Positions 26,447-34,872 of a stretch of 41,807 nt of DNA are shown piece by piece. The notes beneath the pieces are model-generated. The model did no database searches. It had not been told where the DNA came from and saw nothing but the letters and a program-made list of their open reading frames with translations. Within the stretch, counting starts at the first letter, position 1. The number at the start of each line of letters is the position of its first letter. The position numbers and the translations under genes were made by a program. The stretch spans positions 1 to 41,807 of the forward strand of contig JALFJR010000038.1 of the NCBI GenBank assembly GCA_022775005.1, written 5' to 3'. Source of the DNA: Parabacteroides sp. GTDB lineage: Bacteria; Bacteroidota; Bacteroidia; Bacteroidales; Tannerellaceae.

Positions 26447-26467
26447 CCGATCAAATTAAGACCCAAA

Positions 26468-27106
26468 ATGAAGAGGAGACATCCAATAGAGGAGTTGATC
26501 GCACAAGGAGAGCACCAACAGCTCGACTTCAAGTTTGAGGTAAGCGACAGTAAGAAGATTGCCCGCACACTGAGTGCCTTTGCCAACACCGATGGTGGCA
26601 GATTGCTGATTGGTGTGAAAGATAACGGAGCCATTGCGGGAGTTCGAAGTGACGAGGAGTATTACATGATCGAGGCTGCCTCGAAGATGTACACTCGTCC
26701 GGAGGTGCCCTTTGAGGCGAAGCGATGGGATATGAATGGCAAGACTGTCTTGGAGGTCTATATCGCCCCCAGTGCCGATCGTCCGCATACGGCTCCTGAT
26801 AAAGATGACCAATACAAAGCCTATATCCGTGTGGCGGATGAGAATATCTTGGCCAATGAGGTATTGGTCATGGCTTGGAAGAAGCGCAAACGGTCGGAGG
26901 GTACGCTTCTGCAAATCAATGAGCCTGTTGAACTCCTGTTTGCTTGGTTGGAGGAGCACCCTTCTATCAGCATCAAACAGTTTTGCCGGTTGGCGCATAT
27001 CAACTACTTCATGGCTCGCAACATCTTGAGTGACCTATTGGCAATGGGTACCTTGGAGTATGTGGTAGTCGATAAGAAGATCGCTTACCGCCGTTTCACG
27101 GCTTAG
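26468..27106 (+). CDS. AlbA_2/Schlafen-type putative DNA- or ATP-binding protein
   Basis: 212 residues. The N-terminal ~130 residues match the AlbA_2 (formerly AAA_4) domain: LIAQGEHQQLDFKFEVSD, then TLSAFANTDGGRLLIGVKDNG with the GG-x-L-x-I-G-x-x-D pattern, and KAYIRVADENILA. A C-terminal helix-turn-helix-like segment (SIKQFCRLAHINYFMARNIL) suggests a regulator. The ATG at 26468 is used because an earlier in-frame start would overlap the -7 element. The gene ends 4 nt into the convergent NfeD gene. No effector or target is known. Confidence 0.8.
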   Translation: MKRRHPIEELIAQGEHQQLDFKFEVSDSKKIARTLSAFANTDGGRLLIGVKDNGAIAGVRSDEEYYMIEAASKMYTRPEVPFEAKRWDMNGKTVLEVYIAPSADRPHTAPDKDDQYKAYIRVADENILANEVLVMAWKKRKRSEGTLLQINEPVELLFAWLEEHPSISIKQFCRLAHINYFMARNILSDLLAMGTLEYVVVDKKIAYRRFTA

Positions 27107-28491
27107 TCGCAGTTTTTCGTCACCACATAGACCTGTGCGTTCTCGCTTTTGATCACCACGATCGGCTCTCCCTTCTCCACGAAGCCCGACTCGGAAATGC
27201 CGTCATAAATCTGCCCTTCAATTTGGACTTTGCCGGAAGGACGTAACACTGTCTGAGCAATACCCTCTTTACCTATCAGCTCTTGATGCGTAGGGGAGGA
27301 GATCGCTTCGCCCAAATCAGCATTCAAGGCTACCCGACGCAACGGTCCTTTGCTACCTATCTTATGCGAGAGCCACAGGATCAAGGCAAAACCGATTCCC
27401 AAACCAACCAAGACCGTTAAGGCAGCCCGACCGCTATCAGCCGCTGACACCTGCTGGAAGTCAAAATCACGATTTCCTAACAGACTCAATGTCAATCCAC
27501 CAACAATCAACACGATACCGCTGATACCTGCGATACCGAAACCGGGTATCACGAAAATCTCCACCAACAACAAGAGCAGGCCAAGGAGGAATGCCAAGAT
27601 CTCCATGCTTTGAGCCAGTCCATCTATATAAAGCGGCGCAAAGTAGAGCACAGCGGCCACCACGGAGGTGGCTAACGGGAAACCAATGCCCGGTGTCTGC
27701 ATCTCGAAATAGATGCCACCAATAATCAGCATGATCAATAGGCTTTGCAGCATAGGACTGAGCAGGAAGCCTTTCACCCGGTCGTACCAGGAGGGCTGAT
27801 AAGCCACCAATTCATAGCTTGAATAGCCCATGTATTCGGTGATTACTTGATCCACACTTTCTGCCAAGCCATCGCAATAGTTCCATTTCATGGCCTCTTC
27901 GGCTGTGAACGTGAGCACCTTGCCACTGTCTATCAAATTAGGCACGATTACTCGATCATCCACCATTGCCTCCGCGATCAATGGATCTCTTTGCCAACGA
28001 TAGGTGGTATCCTGCTGCGTGATAAGTGTATCTTTGCCATGCGCCTCCGCCGTCGAGCGAATCATGGAGCGCATGTAGGATTGGTACTTGTCGGGCATCG
28101 CTTTCCCGGTTTGATCCACCACGGTAGCCGCTCCGATATTCGCACCCTTGCGCATATAGATCCGTTGGCAGGCAATCGAAATCAAGGCTCCCGCTGATGC
28201 GGCATTGTTGTCGATAAACACGGAAACAGGGATAGGGCTGTAAAGAATCGCCGTGCGCATCGAATCCGCCGCCTCCAACAAACCACCGTAAGTGTTCATG
28301 TGAATCAACACTGCTTGCGCATGTAAATACTCTGCCTCTGCCAATCCATTTTTCAGGTAAATCCAAGAGGTCTTGTCGATCTCTTGTTGAATATCAATCT
28401 GGTAAACCAGGGGCTTGGTTGTTGCCGTAAGCCACTGAACATGAAATGTTAAACTAACAATAATCAAGAATGTATTAAAAATACCTTTCAT
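27103..28491 (-). CDS. NfeD-family membrane-bound ClpP-class serine protease
   Basis: 462 residues. An N-terminal signal or anchor helix, then the ClpP-like 1510-N domain: IHMNTYGG for the oxyanion Gly region, NNAASAGA with the likely nucleophile Ser99, and a candidate catalytic Lys at 135 in DKYQSYMRS, equivalent in order to the Ser-Lys dyad known in archaeal PH1510. About five membrane helices follow (~230-385), then the NfeD C-terminal OB-fold domain (GKEGIAQTVLRPSGKVQIEG). The family works with stomatin/flotillin proteins in membrane quality control; no stomatin gene is adjacent here. The gene overlaps the AlbA_2 gene tail-to-tail by 4 nt and is divergent from the ECF gene. Confidence 0.9.
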   Translation of the reverse strand: MKGIFNTFLIIVSLTFHVQWLTATTKPLVYQIDIQQEIDKTSWIYLKNGLAEAEYLHAQAVLIHMNTYGGLLEAADSMRTAILYSPIPVSVFIDNNAASAGALISIACQRIYMRKGANIGAATVVDQTGKAMPDKYQSYMRSMIRSTAEAHGKDTLITQQDTTYRWQRDPLIAEAMVDDRVIVPNLIDSGKVLTFTAEEAMKWNYCDGLAESVDQVITEYMGYSSYELVAYQPSWYDRVKGFLLSPMLQSLLIMLIIGGIYFEMQTPGIGFPLATSVVAAVLYFAPLYIDGLAQSMEILAFLLGLLLLLVEIFVIPGFGIAGISGIVLIVGGLTLSLLGNRDFDFQQVSAADSGRAALTVLVGLGIGFALILWLSHKIGSKGPLRRVALNADLGEAISSPTHQELIGKEGIAQTVLRPSGKVQIEGQIYDGISESGFVEKGEPIVVIKSENAQVYVVTKNCD

Positions 28492-28521
28492 TGTGAATAA
28501 ATTAAATCTATTAACTACTCG

Positions 28522-28555
28522 CTTGATTCAAGATCCGTTTAAATGCTTACATTTG
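28522..28555 (+). promoter_or_regulatory. Promoter of the ECF sigma gene
   Basis: CTTG (28522-28525), 22 nt, TACATTTG (28548-28555): a fair -33 and a perfect -7. Opposite it, TAGATTTA on the minus strand (28503-28510) could serve the NfeD gene. Confidence 0.55.
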
Positions 28556-28562
28556 TCGTGTC

Positions 28563-28606
28563 CTCCAATAGTTGGAGAGCGCCTACCATGCAGGTATGGC
28601 ATACCT
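28563..28606 (+). promoter_or_regulatory. Two perfect stem-loops in the ECF sigma leader
   Basis: CTCCAA-TAG-TTGGAG (28563-28577) and AGGTAT-GGC-ATACCT (28592-28606), each 6 bp with a 3-nt loop, lie between the promoter and the ATG at 28623. Their position in the 5' leader suggests control of RNA stability, translation or protein binding. Confidence 0.6.
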
Positions 28607-28622
28607 ATAAAACAGGACAATT

Positions 28623-29126
28623 ATGAATGCGCTGCAATTTCAGAAAAAATTATTGAGCATGCAAGAAAACATGATGAATTTTGCGCTCTCGCTGACCGCA
28701 AATCGCGAAGATGCCCAAGATCTGATGCAGGACACAACGCTGAAGGTATTGGACAATAGAGACAAATTCGTTGATAATGTTAATTTCAAAGGATGGGTGT
28801 TAACGGTGATGCGTAACATCTTTATTAATAATTATCATCGGATTGTACGTCAGCAAACCATCGTAGATCCAACTGCTGATCTATATAATATTGACTTGGT
28901 CAATGAACCGGGCTTTGGATCACCCGAAAGCAACTATCAGGCGCAAGAAATCGGTGCGGCAATCAAAAGTTTGAATGATGAAATGCGGATTCCTTTCACG
29001 ATGTACATAGGTGGATATAAATATACGGAGATCGCTGAGAAGTTGGGTATTCCACTGGGAACAGTTAAGAGTCGTATCTTTTTTGCCCGGCAGGAGTTGC
29101 AGAAAAAATTGAAAGAGTACAGGTGA
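28623..29126 (+). CDS. ECF-type RNA polymerase sigma factor
   Basis: 167 residues. Region 2: LTANREDAQDLMQDTTLKVLDN and FKGWVLTVMRNIFINNYHR, the sigma2 helices that bind the -10 element. Region 4: DEMRIPFTMYIGGYKYTEIA, then IPLGTVKSRIFFARQELQKKL, the sigma4 helix-turn-helix. Length is normal for the family. No anti-sigma gene lies downstream or upstream; the next gene is on the other strand, so it is an orphan. This matches the large set of small ECF factors in Bacteroidales, some of which control stress and not only polysaccharide loci (family knowledge). Its target promoters cannot be told. Confidence 0.93.
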   Translation: MNALQFQKKLLSMQENMMNFALSLTANREDAQDLMQDTTLKVLDNRDKFVDNVNFKGWVLTVMRNIFINNYHRIVRQQTIVDPTADLYNIDLVNEPGFGSPESNYQAQEIGAAIKSLNDEMRIPFTMYIGGYKYTEIAEKLGIPLGTVKSRIFFARQELQKKLKEYR

Positions 29127-29424
29127 TGTTGAAGCGATATGGGATAGACATTGCCTATCCCTAAGCTCGGTCATTAGTAATGGCCGGGTCGAAAGATAGG
29201 TAATGTGTGCGTGTACACCTGCGTGTACGTGCGAACGTGCAAATACGTGCACACGAGAAACTGTATCCATAGCGTCTGAACGACGCAGCTCCTCGGTCTC
29301 TTCATGTGTGAATCCTACGTTCGGGTGCTTCGAACACTTGATTAAGCGCAATCGCACCCTTCCCCTTGGTGTTTTACGGATTATTAATAGTAAAAAGAAT
29401 GCGATCTTTTGTAACTTTATATCA
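29127..29424. other. Structured, protein-free gap after the ECF gene
   Basis: Contains GGGATAG/CTATCCC (29141-29161) as a likely ECF 3' hairpin without T run, a second stem GGTCATT/AATGGCC (29169-29185), a ~50-nt segment (29205-29254) of alternating purine and pyrimidine rich in GTGTGC/GTGTAC/ACGTGC, and GCGTC/GACGC nearby. No ORF that resembles a protein was seen. Confidence 0.5.
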
Positions 29425-30057
29425 TTAAGCCATCTCTCCCAACATGATGGTCAGTACTGCACCCCAATGGGAGAGAGCACCCAGGAGGACAAAGATGTGC
29501 CACACGGTATGATAGTGGCGACGTGAGTCGTGCGCATAGAAATAGGTTCCTGACGTATAGAGCAGTCCCTCGGCCAGGAGGAGCAACAGCGAGAGGGGCG
29601 AGAGACGCTCATAGACGGGCTTGGCGATAAACACCACACACCATCCCATCAGGAGGTAAAGGGCGAGCGACAGACGGGGATAGCGCCCTAAGGCGACCAC
29701 CTTATAGATGGAGCCACCAAGGGCTACTGCCCACAGGATGGCAAAGACGGTCCACCCGGCTATGCCGCCCACGACAGCGACACAAACGGGTGTGTAGGAA
29801 CAGGCAATCATGACATAGATGCTGATGTGGTCACACCGACGCATGATGTCACGAGCACGTCCAGCGGGAAGATAATGGTAAATCGTGCTACTGAGAAACA
29901 TCAGGAACATGCCGACAATGAAAAATAGGACACCCATTGCCCAACGCCAGCCTAAAGAGGCAGCAGGCCATACCATCCAGATGGATGACAGGGCGAAAAG
30001 GACGCCGATGAGATGGGTGACACTGTTGCCTCGCTCTTCCTGATAATGCTCTTCCAT
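29425..30057 (-). CDS. trhA: Hemolysin III family membrane protein (TrhA/YqfA-like)
   Basis: 210 residues, about seven predicted membrane helices. It has the family motifs: NSVTHLIG near the N-terminus, SSTIYH (56-61), CDHISIYVMIACSYTP and the C-terminal YHTVWHIFVLLGALSHW, in which His and Asp residues are those proposed for metal binding in PAQR/hemolysin III proteins. Known roles in bacteria include membrane lipid homeostasis; the name haemolysin is historical. It starts 11 nt after the ligase gene on the minus strand, so the two are co-transcribed, which fits a lipid-related task. Confidence 0.93.
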   Translation of the reverse strand: MEEHYQEERGNSVTHLIGVLFALSSIWMVWPAASLGWRWAMGVLFFIVGMFLMFLSSTIYHYLPAGRARDIMRRCDHISIYVMIACSYTPVCVAVVGGIAGWTVFAILWAVALGGSIYKVVALGRYPRLSLALYLLMGWCVVFIAKPVYERLSPLSLLLLLAEGLLYTSGTYFYAHDSRRHYHTVWHIFVLLGALSHWGAVLTIMLGEMA

Positions 30058-30068
30058 AGATGCAGGGT

Positions 30069-31736
30069 TTAATCCTCTTCTGCCGGCTGGTAGAGATAGC
30101 GCTTAATACTCCGCTTGGGGGTCTTCTCAAACTCCTCTTGGTAGAGCTTAATCGCACTGATGCGGCAATGGCCGGGAATCTCCTTGTTCAGCTGGTCGAT
30201 ATTCGCCTGCATGATCTTCTCCATGTCAGAGTGGGGCAGGTTTGCCTTATCCACCTCTTCCCAATTCGGATGAATCAGGGCGTTCAACTTATGCCCCTGC
30301 ATTACGATCAACGACTCGCCCACGTAAGGCATTTGGTTCAGTCGATCCTCAATCTCTTCCGGATAGATGTTCTGCCCGTTAGAACCCAAGATCATCGTCT
30401 TGCAACGTCCACGGATATAGAGGAAACCATCCTGATCAATGGTACCTAAATCGCCGGTGCGCATCCAGCCGTTATCCATCATGACAGCAGCGGTTGCCTC
30501 CGGATTCTTGTAATAACCTAACATCACGTTCGTGCCTTTCACCAGGATCTCGCCCACTTGACGCTCAGGATCGGCCGAGTCGATACGAATCTCCATGCGA
30601 TCCACCGCCTGGCCTACGGATCCCATCTTGAAGACGTCCCACTGCGCATACGAAATGAGCGGACCGCATTCCGTCATGCCGTAGCCTACAGTATAACGGA
30701 AACGGAGTCGATGCATTAATTGTTCCACCTCCTTGCTGAATGCGGCACCTCCAATAATGATCTCGGCGAAGTTACCACCAAAAGCAGCCTCCATCTTCTC
30801 GGAGACAATCCGTAAGATCCGATTGTTTACGATGGGTACTTTCAAGAGGATACGCATCATCGGTTTCTCCAACTCCGGCATGATCTTGCCCCGAATAATC
30901 TTCTCGATAATCAACGGTACGGCCAAGATCAACTTAGGTTTGATGGTGGTGAAAGCCTCGCTGATGATCTTAGGTACCGGGGTACGGGTGATGAAATGGA
31001 TATGGCAACCCTTATTGACGGAGTTCAGCACCTCGAAGGCCAAACCATACATGTGCGCCATGGGCAACATGCAGACGATATTATCTCCTGCTTTGATAAA
31101 CGGCAGGTGATCAGCGGCGAATTGCGTGTTGCTCCAGAGGCTTCGATAGGGAATCATGACCCCTTTGGAAAGGCTGGTCGTTCCGGAGGTGTAGTTGAGC
31201 ACAGCTAACTCGTCCGGTTGCTCTCTGTGATAATGCAGATCCTTCGGGGTCAATCCAAGGGGATACTTTTGCGCATAAAGTGTGTCAATCCGTTCTTTAG
31301 CCAAATTTTCCTTATCAGCTTTGCTGTAAATCAAGGAGAAATCCTCCAAGCGTACGATCAGTCGAACGGCTGGCATCTTTTGCTCATCCAAGCTTTCCCA
31401 ATTGGAAGAGGAGACCATGATGGCCGTAGCCTCTGAATGGTTCACGATATGATGGATAATATCAGACTTGAAATCATGCAAAATCGGTACAGCTACAGCA
31501 CCATACGTCAATATACCAAAGAAACAAATCGCCCAATTAGACGAGTTACGCCCAATCAATGCGACTTTATCCTCCGGTTTTATGCCAGCTTCCGCTAATA
31601 GGATATGAAATTTCTCCATGTGGCAAGCGACGTCCTTAAATAAGAAAGTCGTCCCCTTAAAGTCGCTAAAAGCCGGTAATTTCCAATGAGATTGAACACT
31701 TTGCTCGATCAATCCTAAAAAACGATGATTATCCAT
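30069..31736 (-). CDS. AMP-binding long-chain acyl ligase (FadD/AasC-like)
   Basis: 555 residues of the ANL superfamily. Motifs in order: YTSGTTSLSKG (P-loop-like, with Ser for the usual Gly-Pro part), PMAHMYGLAFE, IIGGAAFSKEV, GYGMTECGPL, MRTGDLG, RGRCKTMILGSNGQNIYPEEIE (adenylation hinge) and the catalytic Lys region TPKRSIKRY at the C-terminus. It activates a fatty or carboxylic acid with ATP and forms a thioester with CoA or ACP. The upstream in-frame start codons are rejected because MDNHRF (31736) is where family-like sequence begins. Operon with trhA. A -7 element lies 25 nt upstream. Confidence 0.92.
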   Translation of the reverse strand: MDNHRFLGLIEQSVQSHWKLPAFSDFKGTTFLFKDVACHMEKFHILLAEAGIKPEDKVALIGRNSSNWAICFFGILTYGAVAVPILHDFKSDIIHHIVNHSEATAIMVSSSNWESLDEQKMPAVRLIVRLEDFSLIYSKADKENLAKERIDTLYAQKYPLGLTPKDLHYHREQPDELAVLNYTSGTTSLSKGVMIPYRSLWSNTQFAADHLPFIKAGDNIVCMLPMAHMYGLAFEVLNSVNKGCHIHFITRTPVPKIISEAFTTIKPKLILAVPLIIEKIIRGKIMPELEKPMMRILLKVPIVNNRILRIVSEKMEAAFGGNFAEIIIGGAAFSKEVEQLMHRLRFRYTVGYGMTECGPLISYAQWDVFKMGSVGQAVDRMEIRIDSADPERQVGEILVKGTNVMLGYYKNPEATAAVMMDNGWMRTGDLGTIDQDGFLYIRGRCKTMILGSNGQNIYPEEIEDRLNQMPYVGESLIVMQGHKLNALIHPNWEEVDKANLPHSDMEKIMQANIDQLNKEIPGHCRISAIKLYQEEFEKTPKRSIKRYLYQPAEED

Positions 31737-31760
31737 AACTCTATCTTTTATTATCCGGGA

Positions 31761-31768
31761 CAAAGATA
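31761..31768 (-). promoter_or_regulatory. -7 element for the ligase/trhA operon
   Basis: Minus strand TATCTTTG, 25 nt before the ATG. TTTG at 31783-31786 (minus) is too close for standard spacing. Confidence 0.5.
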
Positions 31769-31803
31769 GTGCAAATCGAACGCAAAAGGATACGAAGCCA
31801 TAC

Positions 31804-31957
31804 AAAAAATCCGCATCCAGCTTCCCAGCTACATGCGGACCAAACAAATAACAAACTCTACTTATATGAAAAAACAAATACTACTAACAAAAAACTACAA
31901 ATGATAATCGCTCCTTTTTGCTTTCTGTACTTGAATAACAGCCGTGCTACAAAAAGG
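31804..31957 (-). ncRNA. Small RNA candidate upstream of the ligase gene
   Basis: On the minus strand a -7 element (31964-31971) is followed by ~150 nt with no useful ORF, ending in a strong hairpin (TCCGCAT/ATGCGGA, arms 31833-31839 and 31810-31816, with inner AGCT/AGCT) and TTTTTT. An upstream stem is also possible: CCTTTTTG with CAAAAAGG, and CTTGAA with TTCAAG. It ends about 35 nt before the ligase promoter, so it may be a separate RNA or a leader attenuator. Family unknown. Confidence 0.5.
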
Positions 31958-31963
31958 TTCAAG

Positions 31964-31971
31964 CAAAAATA
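31964..31971 (-). promoter_or_regulatory. -7 element of the small RNA candidate
   Basis: Minus strand TATTTTTG matches TAnnTTTG. A good -33 was not found. Confidence 0.4.
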
Positions 31972-32104
31972 ATATTTATGCCAAATTTTCGCTTTAGCGG
32001 GGGTAAAGGTAGCTGTTTTTGTTGGATTGCAGTTTACTGAATGACCTGTTTTTTATCGTTTCTGTTTTTAAACACAAGTTACTTCTTTTTTGAGCGAATG
32101 TTCG

Positions 32105-32136
32105 TTTGGTAGTTAGCGGATTTTAGGCTTACTTTG
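32105..32136 (+). promoter_or_regulatory. Promoter of fhs
   Basis: TTTG (32105-32108), 20 nt, TTACTTTG (32129-32136): perfect -33 and spacing with one mismatch in the -7. Start codon is 36 nt further. In the rest of the gap (31972-32104) I see only AT-rich sequence without a gene. Confidence 0.7.
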
Positions 32137-32172
32137 TTCTATATTTTAAAATCACGAATAGCATATAAGGAG

Positions 32173-33840
32173 ATGAAAACAGATATTCAGATAGCACGGG
32201 AGACACCGCTTAGAAAAATCAAAGGTTTAGCGGAAGAATGGGGTGTTCCACGAGAGGAGGTGCAGAACTATGGGAAATATATTGCTAAACTCCCTTTGCA
32301 TCTCATCGATGAGGAGCGCATTATGCAACATCATTTGATCTTGGTGACAGCTATTACCCCTACGAAAGCGGGTATTGGAAAGACAACGGTTTCTATCGGT
32401 TTAGCATTGGGATTGAATCGCTTGGGTAAAAAAGCTATTGTTGCTTTGCGTGAACCTTCATTAGGGCCATGCTTTGGCATGAAGGGTGGAGCTGCTGGTG
32501 GTGGTTACTCACAAGTGCTGCCGATGGAACAGATCAACCTACATTTCACGGGGGATTTTCATGCGATCACCTCAGCGCACAATATGATCACGGCGCTGTT
32601 GGATAACTATTTGTACCAACATCGAGCAGATGCTGTTGGATTGAAAGAGATCAAATGGAAACGGGTACTCGATGTGAATGATCGTAGTTTGCGACGCATC
32701 GTGACCGGTTTAGGTGGCTCGGTGAATGGCATTCCAACAGAGACAGGATTTGATATCACTCCGGCTTCAGAGATCATGGCTATCTTATGCCTGGCCTCCG
32801 ATTTAGATGACTTGAAACGACGGATAGGCAATATCCTATTGGGTTATACCTACGAGGATAAACCTTTTACCGTGAATGATTTGGGCGTTACTGGTGCAAT
32901 CACGGTTTTGCTGAAGGACGCTTTATTGCCAAACTTAGTGCAAACGACGGAGCACACCCCTGCTTTCGTGCATGGTGGCCCGTTCGCAAATATTGCACAT
33001 GGTTGTAACTCGGTGTTAGCAACCCGCATGGCTTTGACCTATGGAGAGTATGCCATTACGGAGGCTGGATTTGGTGCGGACTTAGGTGCGGAGAAATTTT
33101 TCGACATCAAATGCCGTAAGGCTGGTTTACGTCCAGAACTGACTGTGATAGTGGCGACTGCACAGAGTTTGAAGTTGCATGGTGGCGTAGAAGAGAAACT
33201 GATTAAGGATCCGAATCTTGAGGGTATTCGCCGAGGACTGGCCAATCTGGATAAGCATGTGGAGAATATGAGACGGTTCGGTCAATCAGTAATTGTGACG
33301 TTTAATCGTTACGCACAAGACACAGACGAGGAGATCGCTTTGGTAGCGGATCATTGCCGGAGTTTGGGTGTTGGCTTCGCATTGAATACGGTCTTTGCGG
33401 AGGGTGGCCAAGGTGGTGAAGAGTTAGCTCGTTTAGTGGTTGATATCATTGAAAAGAATCCTTCTCTTCCGTTGGCTTTATGCTATGCGGATGCGGATCC
33501 TGTTCGGGTGAAAATAGAGAAGGTTAGCAAAACAATTTATGGAGCCTCTTCGATCATTTATACATCGTTGGCCGACAAGAAGATTAAACAGATCGAGAGC
33601 TTGGGTATCTCACATTATCCTATTTGTATCGCAAAAACTCAATATTCCTTCTCTTCTGATCCAAAAGCGTATGGTGTCGCAAAAGATTTTGAATTGAAGG
33701 TGCAAGATGTCATTATCAATAATGGAGCGGAAATGATTGTAGTCGTAATGGGTGAGATCATGCGTATGCCGGGATTGCCCAAACAACCGCAGGCGTTGCA
33801 GATAGATATTGTGAATGGTCAAGTAGAAGGTTTGAGCTAA
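32173..33840 (+). CDS. fhs: Formate-tetrahydrofolate ligase
   Basis: 555 residues, the normal family length, starting [10 protein letters not shown]. An in-frame TTG at 32134 is rejected because it lies in the promoter. The nucleotide-binding loop reads [18 protein letters not shown], with [19 protein letters not shown] and [16 protein letters not shown] next. It makes 10-formyl-THF from formate, THF and ATP in one-carbon metabolism. AAGGAG directly abuts the ATG, too close for a classical ribosome-binding site. Followed after 42 nt by an unrecognised gene on the same strand. Confidence 0.97.
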   Translation: MKTDIQIARETPLRKIKGLAEEWGVPREEVQNYGKYIAKLPLHLIDEERIMQHHLILVTAITPTKAGIGKTTVSIGLALGLNRLGKKAIVALREPSLGPCFGMKGGAAGGGYSQVLPMEQINLHFTGDFHAITSAHNMITALLDNYLYQHRADAVGLKEIKWKRVLDVNDRSLRRIVTGLGGSVNGIPTETGFDITPASEIMAILCLASDLDDLKRRIGNILLGYTYEDKPFTVNDLGVTGAITVLLKDALLPNLVQTTEHTPAFVHGGPFANIAHGCNSVLATRMALTYGEYAITEAGFGADLGAEKFFDIKCRKAGLRPELTVIVATAQSLKLHGGVEEKLIKDPNLEGIRRGLANLDKHVENMRRFGQSVIVTFNRYAQDTDEEIALVADHCRSLGVGFALNTVFAEGGQGGEELARLVVDIIEKNPSLPLALCYADADPVRVKIEKVSKTIYGASSIIYTSLADKKIKQIESLGISHYPICIAKTQYSFSSDPKAYGVAKDFELKVQDVIINNGAEMIVVVMGEIMRMPGLPKQPQALQIDIVNGQVEGLS

Positions 33841-33882
33841 TCAGAAGTTGGTTGGAGAAGAAACAGACAAAAAAGAGGATAA

Positions 33883-34851
33883 ATGAGTGATACAAGTTTA
33901 AAATTCGCAAACAAACTGGAGTTACGCTATGTGTTCAATGATCGGTCATGCTACATAGACGCATGGATCTTACAGCGTTGCGAGAAGGAGGTCTTGACAT
34001 TGGTGCGTGCTTTGGCTGATATGCTGGATGTCAAGTTGCGAGTGTATAATGAGCCGCATGACAAGATGAATGGTTTCCGAGAGAAATTAGCTGTGGCAGG
34101 TGAAGATAGCCGTGCGATCTCAGTTGTTATCAATATGTTTATGCGGATCATGAGTTGCCCATCGCTATCGGTAGGAGGACAACTGTTGGTTGATCGTTCG
34201 GAGGAGGATGAAGCTCAAATGCAAAAAGAGATCGCTTTGTTGCGTAGAGGTTTGCGACTGAAAGATCCCAGTGTGACTCCATCCAAGCGATTACTGGAGC
34301 TATTGAACAGTTCTCCTCGTTTCTGCAAATGTAAGTCTAATTTCTTTGAGGCGTTGAAGGGCTATCCAAAGGTGGTGAAGCTTACCATGCGCGAATTGAA
34401 TGAAAAAGATCGAAGTCGTTCTGGTTCATTGGAAGTGAAACGGGAACAGTTTGATTATTTCATTCTGCGCACCGACGAGCTACCGACAATCAAAGATAAC
34501 CGAGCGAGCATTGAGATCATCTCTCCGGTCTTGAAAGACAGCAAATATCGCTGGAAAGGTATTTATAACAAGGGTGGAGAAACAATCGACTTTTATATGC
34601 AAGACGAGGAATTCAAGAAACAGATGTTCGATGATAAGGTCTCTTTCACAAGCGGTATGTGTATAGACTGTGTGTTAGAGATCAATCGGCGACTCTCCGA
34701 ATTAGGTGAGGTAATAAATATTAGCTATGTGGTAACTACCGTTATCCGTACCCGATTCGACAAGCTGGAGGTGGTTACTCCTCAAGGAAAACGCCACCTA
34801 CGTAAGTTGGAGGCAGAAAGGAAACAGCTCACGCTTGATCTCTTTGATTAG
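33883..34851 (+). CDS. Conserved-looking protein of unknown function
   Basis: 322 residues, not recognised. No signal peptide and no membrane segment; charged, mixed alpha/beta. It has two Cys pairs, C-x-C at 148/150 (RFCKCKSNF) and C-x2-C at 260/263 (MCIDCVLE), which together could bind a metal or form disulfides. The C-terminal ~140 residues hold a pattern like SKYRWKGIYNKGGETIDFYM then SFTSGMCIDC and a hydrophobic strand ISYVVTTVI, which looks like a compact domain, and the tail is Lys/Arg-rich with a final DLFD. Codon use resembles fhs. It is probably co-transcribed with fhs, and its function may be unrelated. It is convergent with the NhaC gene. Confidence 0.75.
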   Translation: MSDTSLKFANKLELRYVFNDRSCYIDAWILQRCEKEVLTLVRALADMLDVKLRVYNEPHDKMNGFREKLAVAGEDSRAISVVINMFMRIMSCPSLSVGGQLLVDRSEEDEAQMQKEIALLRRGLRLKDPSVTPSKRLLELLNSSPRFCKCKSNFFEALKGYPKVVKLTMRELNEKDRSRSGSLEVKREQFDYFILRTDELPTIKDNRASIEIISPVLKDSKYRWKGIYNKGGETIDFYMQDEEFKKQMFDDKVSFTSGMCIDCVLEINRRLSELGEVINISYVVTTVIRTRFDKLEVVTPQGKRHLRKLEAERKQLTLDLFD

Positions 34852-34872
34852 TATAGATCTGTATTTCGTTGT

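Noticed and set aside
32167-32175. AAGGAG as the fhs ribosome-binding site
   Set aside because: It directly touches the ATG, with no spacer, so it cannot pair in the normal geometry.
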